5,519 nt of DNA, from assembly GCA_014804865.1 (NCBI GenBank), contig JAAUYY010000144.1, positions 1-5,519 of the forward strand, read 5' to 3'. This document shows, one piece after another, positions 1 to 5,224 of this stretch. Positions within the stretch are counted from its first letter, which is position 1, and the number at the start of each line of letters is the position of its first letter. This DNA is from Desulfovibrio sp. Lineage in GTDB: Bacteria; Desulfobacterota; Desulfovibrionia; Desulfovibrionales; Desulfovibrionaceae. The position numbers were made by a program, and so were the translations under genes. The notes under the pieces were generated by a model that was given only the letters and a program-made list of their open reading frames with translations, was not told the origin of the DNA and made no database searches.

Positions 1-152
1 AGAGCGGCGAAATTACGGTCGAAGCAGGCAAGAAAGTTTTTGGGAAGCGAAGCGTAACGCCTCAAAATACGGTTCTCATTTCTGGAAAAATCGACCGCGA
101 TTATGGCAAAACCGCCGAGATTGACGTAAATGTGTTAAAAATATTGAAATAA
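1..152 (+). CDS. YgiW/YdeI-family OB-fold (BOF) protein, C-terminal part only
   Basis: The reading frame is already open at the window edge (first full codon at base 3) and ends at TAA 150-152, giving 49 residues plus the stop. The visible part aligns without gaps to the last 49 residues of the complete YgiW-type protein encoded at 1559-1903, with about 22 identities by hand count. Shared features are the QNTV strand, the G-x-[IV]-D-[KR]-D-[YF]-G turn and the EID...LK end that close the OB barrel in this family. Members are small exported proteins of mostly unknown role; E. coli YgiW/YdeI are linked to stress and antimicrobial-peptide tolerance. The start, and any signal peptide, lies outside the window. 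Compared with its paralogue, the loop in the middle (GKKVFGKR) is basic rather than acidic. The family call is firm; the function is unknown. Confidence 0.8.
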   Translation, partial: SGEITVEAGKKVFGKRSVTPQNTVLISGKIDRDYGKTAEIDVNVLKILK

Positions 153-167
153 GATATTTCAAGTAAA

Positions 168-208
168 GGGCTCCTTTTGGAACAGGCTGGAAGGAGCCTA
201 AATTTTTG
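168..208 (+). terminator. Factor-independent terminator after the first BOF gene
   Basis: GGCTCCTT (169-176) pairs perfectly with AAGGAGCC (191-198), with a G-T pair (168/199) at the base and a 14-base loop. The T-rich run AAATTTTT follows at 200-207. It starts 15 bases after the stop codon of the BOF fragment, which is where a terminator for that gene is expected. Confidence 0.75.
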
Positions 209-464
209 CCCAGTTTCCGCGATATTTGAGCGAAAAAAGCCGCAGCTATAAGAAGATTTTGGATTCGGTCACGCGCGTCTCATGAAATCTTGCGCGCGTT
301 TAGTCGCGTTTAAAATACGTTAGCGCGAAACGAATTTCACAGAGGAAAATTCCCGCCGAAATACGCGAAAACATAGAAGAGCGAAAGGGCTAATTTATGG
401 CTACGCGCGAATCACGCGCCCTCTAGGACGGAAAAACGCGGCTAATCAGGTAAAGAACAAAATA
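209..464. other. Gene-free leader upstream of the methyltransferase gene
   Basis: No convincing coding frame is seen in these 256 bases. The stretch is rich in CGCG-containing words (for example around 271-299, 324-328, 403-419 and 436-440). It holds a 7-bp inverted repeat, ACGCGCG (271-277) with CGCGCGT (293-299), separated by 15 bases. The promoter of the methyltransferase gene should lie here. The best hexamer pair I can offer is TTGAGC (226-231) with TATAAG (247-252), but the spacer is only 15 bases, so I do not call it separately. A weaker alternative -10 is TAAAAT at 311-316, with a poor -35 match. Confidence 0.5.
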
Positions 465-1043
465 ATGAATAAAAGTTCGATATTGTTTTTAAAACAATTT
501 TTGAAGACGCCTCTCGCGATTGGTTCCCTATGTCCCAGCGGACACGCGCTGGCGCATACGCTGGCCAATCTCGCCGCTAGCGAAAATCGCGGCGGGTTTT
601 TTATCGATCTGGGCACAGGCACGGGCGTAGTGACTCGCGAATTGCTTTCCCTGGGCGTAAAACCTGAAAATATCCTTGCCATTGACAGCTGCGAAACCTT
701 TAAATGCGCCTTCCGAAGTTATTACCCTCAAGTTAAATTTCTCATAGCCGACGCGAGAAATCTCAGAAATATTGTCTCCGGCTTTGGAAACCTCGCGCCC
801 ATCAGAGCGGTGATATCTTCCTTGCCTTTAAAAAATATGCCTGACGATAGCATAGCGACAATAATGCGCGAAATCTGGAAAATACTCCATGATTCCGGCG
901 GCGCTCTTATTCAGTTTACCTACGCGGTCTGGACGCGGGCGTCCCTCTCCAGATACGGTTTCAACCTCTTATCGCGACGTTATGTGGTCAATAACCTTCC
1001 GCCGTGTATTGTGGAGAAATACGCGCCTGTAAATGTAAATTAA
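465..1043 (+). CDS. Class I SAM-dependent methyltransferase, phospholipid N-methyltransferase (PmtA)-like
   Basis: This 192-residue protein has the layout of the PmtA/COG3963 group, which methylates membrane lipid head groups (phosphatidylethanolamine towards phosphatidylcholine, or ornithine lipids in some members). An N-terminal IGSLCPSG segment (19-26) matches the family's G-x-x-x-PSS-type entry. Motif I, FIDLGTGTG (46-54), is the SAM-binding loop. The acidic residue ending strand 2 is D74, and ADARNL (95-100) is the next SAM contact. SSLPLKNMP (118-126) fits the family's S-G/S-LP motif. FTYAVW (151-156) and NNLPPCIVEKY (176-186) match its usual C-terminal signature, so the protein appears full length. 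It has no signal peptide and is probably a soluble enzyme acting at the inner membrane. The start ATG has only a weak Shine-Dalgarno (AGG at 448-450, and AAAG closer). A KsgA-like rRNA dimethylase is less likely given the short length and the SLP motif. The exact substrate cannot be read from sequence. Confidence 0.8.
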   Translation: MNKSSILFLKQFLKTPLAIGSLCPSGHALAHTLANLAASENRGGFFIDLGTGTGVVTRELLSLGVKPENILAIDSCETFKCAFRSYYPQVKFLIADARNLRNIVSGFGNLAPIRAVISSLPLKNMPDDSIATIMREIWKILHDSGGALIQFTYAVWTRASLSRYGFNLLSRRYVVNNLPPCIVEKYAPVNVN

Positions 1044-1149
1044 AAAGCCTGACGCAAAGATTGATTTCGGGAAAAATTTGACGCTTTACAGTGGTTTTTT
1101 GCTGAGACAATCCAAAATTCATGAAAATTATTAATAAAATCAAAAGAGC

Positions 1150-1632
1150 ATGACGCGAAAGTCGCGCGATTCAGCTATAAGAAATTTTATTTATAATTAC
1201 GCATTACGGCGAAGAGCGGCGAAATTCAGTTCGTGTTATGCTTGCGAGATATTTGGATTGCATAAAAATATCGCTCAGAAAGGCGACAAAAGAGTTCAAT
1301 ATAACTTGAATTTGCTTTACTCGGAAAGCGACGGAGTCGAAGCGTCAATCAATTTGGCAATAAAATGGACGCGGAAATCGGCGCGTCAAGGCTTTGCCGA
1401 GGCGATAAATTGGTTAAATGATAACGCCATAAATCCAAATCCTAATTTTATGTCGTTTTTTTTTGGACTAGCTTTTATTTTTGCGATCGCGGAAAACGAT
1501 AAACTACGGATACAAAAAAGCCCCGATTTCTCGGGGCTTTTTATGAGCTATTCTTTTTTTACTTTATTACTTTCAACGCTTTCGCGTCTATCTCCGGGTC
1601 GCGTCCAAAATCCTTATCGACTTCGCCGATAA
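1150..1632 (+). pseudogene. Sel1-repeat protein remnant reading through a terminator
   Basis: The open frame spans 160 codons, but only its middle looks like a known family. Residues 42-87 form one Sel1-like (TPR-related) repeat: AQKGD...QYNLNLLY, then DGVE, then AIKW.RKSARQGFAEAI..L. Functional Sel1 proteins usually carry several tandem repeats and act as protein-interaction scaffolds, often exported; here there is one repeat and no clear signal peptide. Residues 1-30 are Arg/Lys-rich. Residues 100-113 form a short hydrophobic stretch (MSFFFGLAFIFAI) of unclear meaning. From about residue 122 the frame crosses the perfect hairpin at 1515-1542, and its last 74 bases are antisense to the YgiW-type gene. 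The frame therefore seems to have lost its original stop, and the tail is probably never made. The ribosome site is poor (AAAGAG three or so bases before ATG). It could instead be a short expressed orphan; I favour a decayed fragment. Confidence 0.5.
1515..1542. terminator. Bidirectional factor-independent terminator
   Basis: AAAAAGCCCCGA (1515-1526) and TCGGGGCTTTTT (1531-1542) form a perfect 12-bp stem with a four-base loop. The T run lies 3' on the plus strand, and the A run becomes a T run on the minus strand, so it can stop transcription both ways. It sits 16 bases beyond the stop of the minus-strand YgiW-type gene (1559) and also ends transcripts coming from the methyltransferase and Sel1 side, as expected between convergent genes. 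Confidence 0.9.
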
Positions 1633-1903
1633 TTATGACGGTATTTTGCGCGGAAACGTCCTGACCGCCAAAATCTTCGTCATCAATCTCGACGATTATG
1701 TCGCCAGTGCCATCCCTGAATAAATATTTATCGTCGCCTATGCGGCTAACGATATTTCCGGTTAGCGCGACGCGGCTATCGTCGCTCATTTTTTTAGCGG
1801 CTTGAACGGTCGTCGAATTGGCGACCGCGCCCGGGCCAGTGTAGGCCGCCTGGGCGGGAATGGCGAGGAGGCAGATTAAGGCGATCATGATCAGCGCGCG
1901 CAT
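1559..1903 (-). CDS. Periplasmic YgiW/YdeI-family OB-fold (BOF, TIGR00156-type) protein
   Basis: This complete 114-residue protein has a classical signal peptide: MR, a hydrophobic core (ALIMIALICLLAI), then PAQA with likely cleavage after residue 19. The mature part begins with the family's Y/F-x-GP motif (YTGPG, 21-25). The OB-fold follows: VQAAKKMSDDSRVALTGNI (33-51), a YLFRDGTGDIIVEID strand pair (60-74), QNTV (86-89) and GEVDKDFG...EID...LK (93-111). These match E. coli YgiW/YdeI closely in order and spacing. Family members bind an unknown ligand in the periplasm; roles in envelope stress and antimicrobial-peptide or peroxide tolerance are reported for enterobacterial members. The start is supported by AGGAG on the minus strand (1914-1910), six bases upstream. 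The gene is monocistronic here, with its own promoter and terminator. Loop 74-82 (DDEDFGGQD) is strongly acidic and might bind cations, which is inference. Confidence 0.9.
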   Translation of the reverse strand: MRALIMIALICLLAIPAQAAYTGPGAVANSTTVQAAKKMSDDSRVALTGNIVSRIGDDKYLFRDGTGDIIVEIDDEDFGGQDVSAQNTVIIIGEVDKDFGRDPEIDAKALKVIK

Positions 1904-1936
1904 GAGATTCTCCTGGGGATAAGATTGTCGCGGTTT

Positions 1937-1965
1937 CTCGCGGGCGAACCGTTTTCGAACGCGAG
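1937..1965 (-). promoter_or_regulatory. Inverted repeat in the 5' leader of the YgiW-type gene
   Basis: CTCGCG (1937-1942) pairs with CGCGAG (1960-1965). Inside this, CGAA (1945-1948) pairs with TTCG (1954-1957), leaving a 2x2 internal loop and a five-base terminal loop. It lies between the predicted -10 box (1974-1979) and the ribosome site (1910-1914), so it would be in the transcript or at a repressor site just after the transcription start. No known riboswitch or operator class is recognised. Confidence 0.4.
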
Positions 1966-1973
1966 TATATATT

Positions 1974-2002
1974 TTTATAAGCGAGCCGCAATTTTATGTA
2001 AA
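1974..2002 (-). promoter_or_regulatory. Sigma70-like promoter for the YgiW-type gene
   Basis: Read on the minus strand, TTTACA (2002-1997) and TATAAA (1979-1974) are separated by exactly 17 bases, close to the TTGACA-N17-TATAAT consensus. Transcription would start around 1966-1968, giving a leader of roughly 65 bases before the ATG at 1903. The region beyond it (2003-2040) is AT-rich, as expected upstream of a promoter. Confidence 0.65.
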
Positions 2003-2009
2003 GGTTAAT

Positions 2010-2180
2010 TTTTATTTAGCGATCCTTGAAAAGCGCGGGGAACTTAAAAGCGTACTAATATCAGATTAGCGACCATCGATTTAAAACGTATTGATTGACT
2101 CCGACGATGTTTAACCGAAATGCTGGCGATAAAATCGATTGAGAGATTTGAGTTCCATTTTTAGATTGCGCTAATAAGCC
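2010..2180. other. Gene-free spacer between the lut operon terminator and the YgiW promoter
   Basis: No coding frame of useful length is seen on either strand. Only a weak inverted repeat (CTAAT 2055-2059 with ATTAG 2065-2069) stands out, and five pairs are too few to interpret. I see nothing else in this stretch. Confidence 0.5.
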
Positions 2181-2181
2181 A

Positions 2182-2191
2182 ATCGCGGGAT
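2182..2191. repeat. Third arm of the terminator inverted repeat
   Basis: ATCGCGGGAT (2182-2191) is a perfect 10-base complement of ATCCCGCGAT (2208-2217), which is also the left arm of the lut operon terminator. The middle arm can therefore pair either with 2233-2245 (terminator) or with 2182-2191 (alternative hairpin), but not with both. Confidence 0.6.
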
Positions 2192-2202
2192 CTCCGGGGC
2201 GT

Positions 2203-2245
2203 AAAAAATCCCGCGATCGACGATTCGTACGAGTCGATCGCGGGA
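2203..2245 (-). terminator. Factor-independent terminator of the lut operon
   Basis: TCCCGCGATCGAC (2209-2221) and GTCGATCGCGGGA (2233-2245) form a perfect 13-bp GC-rich stem with an 11-base loop. On the minus strand it is followed at once by TTTTTT (2208-2203). It begins 17 bases after the stop codon of the lutB-lutA fusion gene (2263-2265). A third copy of the arm lies just beyond the T run and is described separately. Confidence 0.92.
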
Positions 2246-2262
2246 CAGGAGCGCGAGAGTTT

Positions 2263-4434
2263 TTATTTATTCGCGTCTTTATCCTTAAGATTTTCCGCGA
2301 GCAACTCGGCTATATGTTGCACCTTGACGTTCGCTTTCTGTTTTTCGACTCCGCCCTTGATCTGCATTACGCAACCTGGGCAGTCGACTACGACGCGAGT
2401 CGCGCCAGTGTCCGTCAGGTTCTTTATCTTGTTCTTCATGAGTTCGCCGGAGATTTCCGGGAACTTCATGGAGTATGTTCCGCCAAAGCCGCAACAGACT
2501 TCCTCTTCTTCGCTCGGCGCGTATTCGGCGGCGTCCCTGATCAATTCGCGCGGCGCGTCTTTGACCTTAAGTCCGCGGCAAAGATGGCAGGAAGCGTGAT
2601 AGGCGACTTTCTCGTCCGTCTTCTTGAAGTCGTCGGGATTCATTCCCAGAACGTCATGGACGAAAGAGCTAAAGTCGATGATCTTGTCCGCGAAATCCTG
2701 AGTTTTGGCCGCGTACGAGCCGTCTTCGCCAAGAATCTTGGGGTAGACATGCTTCAAATGCGAAGCGCAACTCGCGCACAAGGTTACAATATAATCGTAA
2801 TCCTTGGGATTAAAGGCGTCGACGTTCTGCTTGGCGATGTCGATGGACGTTTTGCGCTGACCCATCATTTCTACGGGCAGACCGCAACAGGTCTGTTCCT
2901 CGGGAAAGTCGATGGCGACATTCTTCGCGGCCATGACTTTTACAGCCGCTTCGAGTTGCTCGGGGTAGATGAAATCCTGAGCGCAACCGCTGAAAATGGC
3001 GATCTTCTTTACCGGATTTGACACGCGAGGTTTAATCTTATGCCAACGGTCGCGGAACGATTTGTTCGCGATGGCCGGCAAAGCCTTAAATCCATGTTTG
3101 CCAAGAAACATATTGGGCAAATGGCGCTGGAATTGAGTTCCTCCGGTAAAAGGTCTCTGCGCTTTGCTCGCGAATTTGAGCAGAGTATGGAACAACTTGC
3201 GATTCTTCATGACGCTGGCCAGAAGCGCCGCTTGCGCTCCGCCGCCCTGTTCGTCGGTAACTCTGGCGCGTATGTCGCGGATCAATCTGGGCAGATCTAT
3301 GCCTCCCGCGCAAATATTCGCGCAGGACTCGCAACCCACGCAATTCTGACAGAGCACCTTCGCCTTGTCTTTGCCATGATAGAAATAGGTTAGAATCAGA
3401 CCGATGGCGCCAATGTAGATATAACCCATCTTGTGACCGCCGACGAGACGGAAGACCGGACAGACGTTCGCGCAGGCGCCGCAACGCACGCAACGGAAGA
3501 TCTGCGAGAAGAGGGGATCTTTGGCGATTTCCGTGCGTCCGTTATCGAGAAATACGATATGCAGAATCTTTTTCCCGTTCGGAGCGCTTTCGCATTGAAC
3601 CGCGCCATCGATGAGACTGACATAAGAGGTCAGTCTTTGGGCGGTCGCGTTGCGCGGAAGCACCTGTAAGGCGTCCATCACGACTTCGAGATTTGGCACC
3701 AATTTGTCAAGGCCGACGAGAGTTACCTGCACTGGCGGAAGAGTCTCCACCATGCGCGCGTTGCCTTCGTTGGTGACCGTCGAGATAGCTCCGTTTTCGG
3801 CTACAGCAAAGTTGCATCCGGTAACGCCCATGTCGGCCGCGATAAATTTGCGACGCAATTGCACGCGGGCTACTTTGACTAGTCGTTGAACGTCCTCGCC
3901 ATCCTGCTTTTCGCCTGTCTCCTTCTCAAAATTGTCCGCGACCTGATAGCGGGACAAATGTATGGCCGGCATGACCATATGCGACGGGCCTTCGTGCCGC
4001 AACTGGATAATCCATTCGCCAAGGTCGGTTTCATCCACCTGCATTCCCGCCTTTTCGAGAGCGATATTTAGCTGAGTCTCCTCGGCGGTCATGGATTTGG
4101 ATTTCACAACCTTTTTGACATTATTTTCCTTGGCGATCTTTACGATGATTTCGTTGGCCTCGTCCGCGTCTTTGGCTCGATGCACAATAGCGCCGCGTTT
4201 TTCGGCTTCGACCTTAAACTGCTCGTAAAGCGCCTCCATGTTTTTGCAGGCGTCATCCTTGGCGTCGGCGATCTTGCGGATCAAGCCGCGCTCGTCAATT
4301 TCCTTAAATACGTTTTCGCGGTTCGCTTTATAGGCTACAGCGAAAGTGTCCAGCGTGCGACGCAGGAAATCGTCGGCTAACGCCTCGTCTATTTGTTTGC
4401 GATAATTGGAAAGGGTAGTCGGAGCCTCATGCAT
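2263..4434 (-). CDS. lutB: Fused LutB-LutA lactate-utilisation iron-sulfur protein
   Basis: This 723-residue cytoplasmic protein combines two Lut subunits. Residues about 1-310 are a LutB-type LUD domain, with HMVMPAIHLSR (152-162) and GVTGCNFAVAENGAI (203-217) as the clearest landmarks. A two-cluster ferredoxin segment follows: C315-x2-C318-x2-C321-x3-C325-P, then C365-x2-C368-x2-C371-x3-C375 with an extra C362. The second motif ends in Cys-Ala where Cys-Pro is usual. Residues about 475-715 are LutA-like, with two CCG domains. The first has C484-x31-C516-C517-x35-C553-x2-C556; the second has C616-x30-C647-C648-x36-C685-x2-C688. Both fit the CX31-39CCX35-36CxxC rule that builds clusters in LutA, GlcF and HdrB proteins. 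With LutC it should oxidise L-lactate (or a related 2-hydroxy acid) to pyruvate and feed electrons to the quinone pool or another carrier. Fused LutB-LutA proteins are known from Desulfovibrio lactate operons. The start overlaps the lutC stop by 8 bases, suggesting translational coupling. Confidence 0.92.
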   Translation of the reverse strand: MHEAPTTLSNYRKQIDEALADDFLRRTLDTFAVAYKANRENVFKEIDERGLIRKIADAKDDACKNMEALYEQFKVEAEKRGAIVHRAKDADEANEIIVKIAKENNVKKVVKSKSMTAEETQLNIALEKAGMQVDETDLGEWIIQLRHEGPSHMVMPAIHLSRYQVADNFEKETGEKQDGEDVQRLVKVARVQLRRKFIAADMGVTGCNFAVAENGAISTVTNEGNARMVETLPPVQVTLVGLDKLVPNLEVVMDALQVLPRNATAQRLTSYVSLIDGAVQCESAPNGKKILHIVFLDNGRTEIAKDPLFSQIFRCVRCGACANVCPVFRLVGGHKMGYIYIGAIGLILTYFYHGKDKAKVLCQNCVGCESCANICAGGIDLPRLIRDIRARVTDEQGGGAQAALLASVMKNRKLFHTLLKFASKAQRPFTGGTQFQRHLPNMFLGKHGFKALPAIANKSFRDRWHKIKPRVSNPVKKIAIFSGCAQDFIYPEQLEAAVKVMAAKNVAIDFPEEQTCCGLPVEMMGQRKTSIDIAKQNVDAFNPKDYDYIVTLCASCASHLKHVYPKILGEDGSYAAKTQDFADKIIDFSSFVHDVLGMNPDDFKKTDEKVAYHASCHLCRGLKVKDAPRELIRDAAEYAPSEEEEVCCGFGGTYSMKFPEISGELMKNKIKNLTDTGATRVVVDCPGCVMQIKGGVEKQKANVKVQHIAELLAENLKDKDANK

Positions 4435-5071
4435 CGGCTTGATCCTCCAGTAAAAGTATGTGCAATTCCAAGGGGCCGTGGACTCCGACGGCGGCTACTC
4501 GCTCGATATCCGCAGTTCGGCTTGGGCCCGTTATGAGCGTGGTGAATGTTCCCGGAGCGGCGTCCATCGTCTTGCGCAGGATTTCTGTGATGGCTGGCAG
4601 ATTCGGATAGATTTCGCTTTTCTTCAATATAATTATATTGATTTCGGATATCATTCCGGCGAGTCTTTCGTCTTCGCCATTGGTGTTAACCATACATGTG
4701 CCGCTTGCTGCGATTCCGCAAATCGCGTTTGACACGCCCACATCGATACCCGCGAGATATTTCCGCAGACCGTCTTTAAGACAGAGAATATTTTTCGCCT
4801 TGCAATCTTCCTCCAGGCGGGAGAACTCGTCGTCGGACAAAGCCGGAGCGGCGAGGACTTTTTGAACTCTGGTCGGCACCTTGTTCGGCCCGAGAGGGCC
4901 TTGGGCGGTTCCGGGCTCGTCGGCCAGCATTTCGGCGGGCGCCTTTTTATCGCAAATATCGACGGCGTAGGTTAGCGCCGCGGCCATATTGGGCAACTCC
5001 TGCACGACGGCGTTGACCATCGCGGCCTTCGCCGCGAACTCTTCCGCTAAATGGGGATCCACTGGCGGCAT
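4427..5071 (-). CDS. lutC: LutC, LUD-domain lactate utilisation protein
   Basis: This 214-residue protein matches the LutC/YkgG family. Its C-terminal signature is TGPSRTADIE (181-190) followed by GVHGP.ELH (196-204), the most conserved stretch of the LUD superfamily. The central IDVGVSNAICGIAASGT (109-125) is the usual strand-turn preceding it. Length is normal for LutC. LutC contributes to the LutABC complex that converts L-lactate to pyruvate; it carries no iron-sulfur motif itself, and its individual role in the complex is not settled. The start ATG is preceded by AAGGAG eight bases upstream. The gene lies 153 bases after a CCG-domain gene and overlaps the lutB-lutA fusion by 8 bases (stop TGA inside the next gene's third codon), so both lut genes are probably translated from one mRNA. 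Residues 30-80, including a Pro/Gly-rich segment (51-66), are the least conserved-looking part. Confidence 0.9.
   Translation of the reverse strand: MPPVDPHLAEEFAAKAAMVNAVVQELPNMAAALTYAVDICDKKAPAEMLADEPGTAQGPLGPNKVPTRVQKVLAAPALSDDEFSRLEEDCKAKNILCLKDGLRKYLAGIDVGVSNAICGIAASGTCMVNTNGEDERLAGMISEINIIILKKSEIYPNLPAITEILRKTMDAAPGTFTTLITGPSRTADIERVAAVGVHGPLELHILLLEDQADA
4444..4448 (-). promoter_or_regulatory. Ribosome binding site of the lutB-lutA fusion, inside lutC
   Basis: The minus strand reads GGAGG here, nine bases before the ATG at 4434. It lies within the last codons of lutC and fixes the start of the fusion gene, since no other start has such a site. Confidence 0.75.
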
Positions 5072-5079
5072 TGTTATTT

Positions 5080-5085
5080 CTCCTT
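5080..5085 (-). promoter_or_regulatory. Ribosome binding site of lutC
   Basis: The minus strand reads AAGGAG at 5085-5080, eight bases before the ATG at 5071. It is strong and well spaced, and lies at the end of the structured intercistronic region. Confidence 0.75.
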
Positions 5086-5118
5086 GAACAAGCTTTTGGC
5101 CGGAAGCCGATTATTTAA

Positions 5119-5135
5119 ATAAGGCGAAACCTTAT
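5119..5135 (-). other. Small AT-rich hairpin before lutC
   Basis: ATAAGG (5119-5124) and CCTTAT (5130-5135) form a perfect 6-bp stem with a five-base loop. On the minus strand it is followed by the AT-rich run TTTAAATAA. It could act as a weak terminator or pause site in the gap before lutC, but the T run is interrupted. Confidence 0.4.
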
Positions 5136-5136
5136 G

Positions 5137-5186
5137 CTCGGCGCGTTTTCGCCCGCGCGCGACGAACGCGCGGGCCGGTTGCCGAG
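5137..5186 (-). other. Long two-part hairpin between the CCG-protein gene and lutC
   Basis: The inner arms GCCCGCGCG (5151-5159) and CGCGCGGGC (5167-5175) make a perfect 9-bp GC stem with a seven-base loop. The outer arms CTCGGC (5137-5142) and GCCGAG (5181-5186) add six pairs after an asymmetric internal loop. No T run follows on either strand, so it is not a classical terminator. An mRNA-stability or processing element between two operon genes is more plausible. Confidence 0.5.
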
Positions 5187-5224
5187 GAAGGTTGCGAGAC
5201 GCGATTTTTCTCGTCCTCGCCTTC

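Noticed and set aside
337..350. Possible transmembrane stretch in the fusion protein (residues 337-350, GYIYIGAIGLILTY; coordinates here are residues)
   Set aside because: It matches the conserved loop between the two ferredoxin motifs in LutB proteins, is too short for a membrane helix, and is flanked by cluster cysteines.
1044..1149. Possible terminator or promoter just after the methyltransferase gene
   Set aside because: There is a T run (1095-1100) and a TTGACG word, but no stem of useful length and no -10 box at a sensible distance.
1..1226. Fourteen-base identity between the window start (1-14) and 1213-1226, and a 12-base identity near 244 and 1172
   Set aside because: The first is a GCG-rich word in unrelated coding contexts and the second is of a length expected by chance in 5.5 kb. 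The flanks do not align, so I do not call a repeat.
2055..2069. CTAAT-N5-ATTAG inverted repeat in the spacer
   Set aside because: Only five AT-rich pairs and no promoter close by; this is expected by chance.
2314..3021. Long open frame of 235 codons on the plus strand
   Set aside because: It is antisense to the lutB-lutA fusion, whose domains are unmistakable. Its translation shows no family features, and biased codon use in the real gene explains the open frame.
3086..3493. Open frame of 135 codons on the minus strand in another phase
   Set aside because: It lies wholly inside the fusion gene, is very Arg/Ser-rich and has no recognisable domain; it is a shadow frame.
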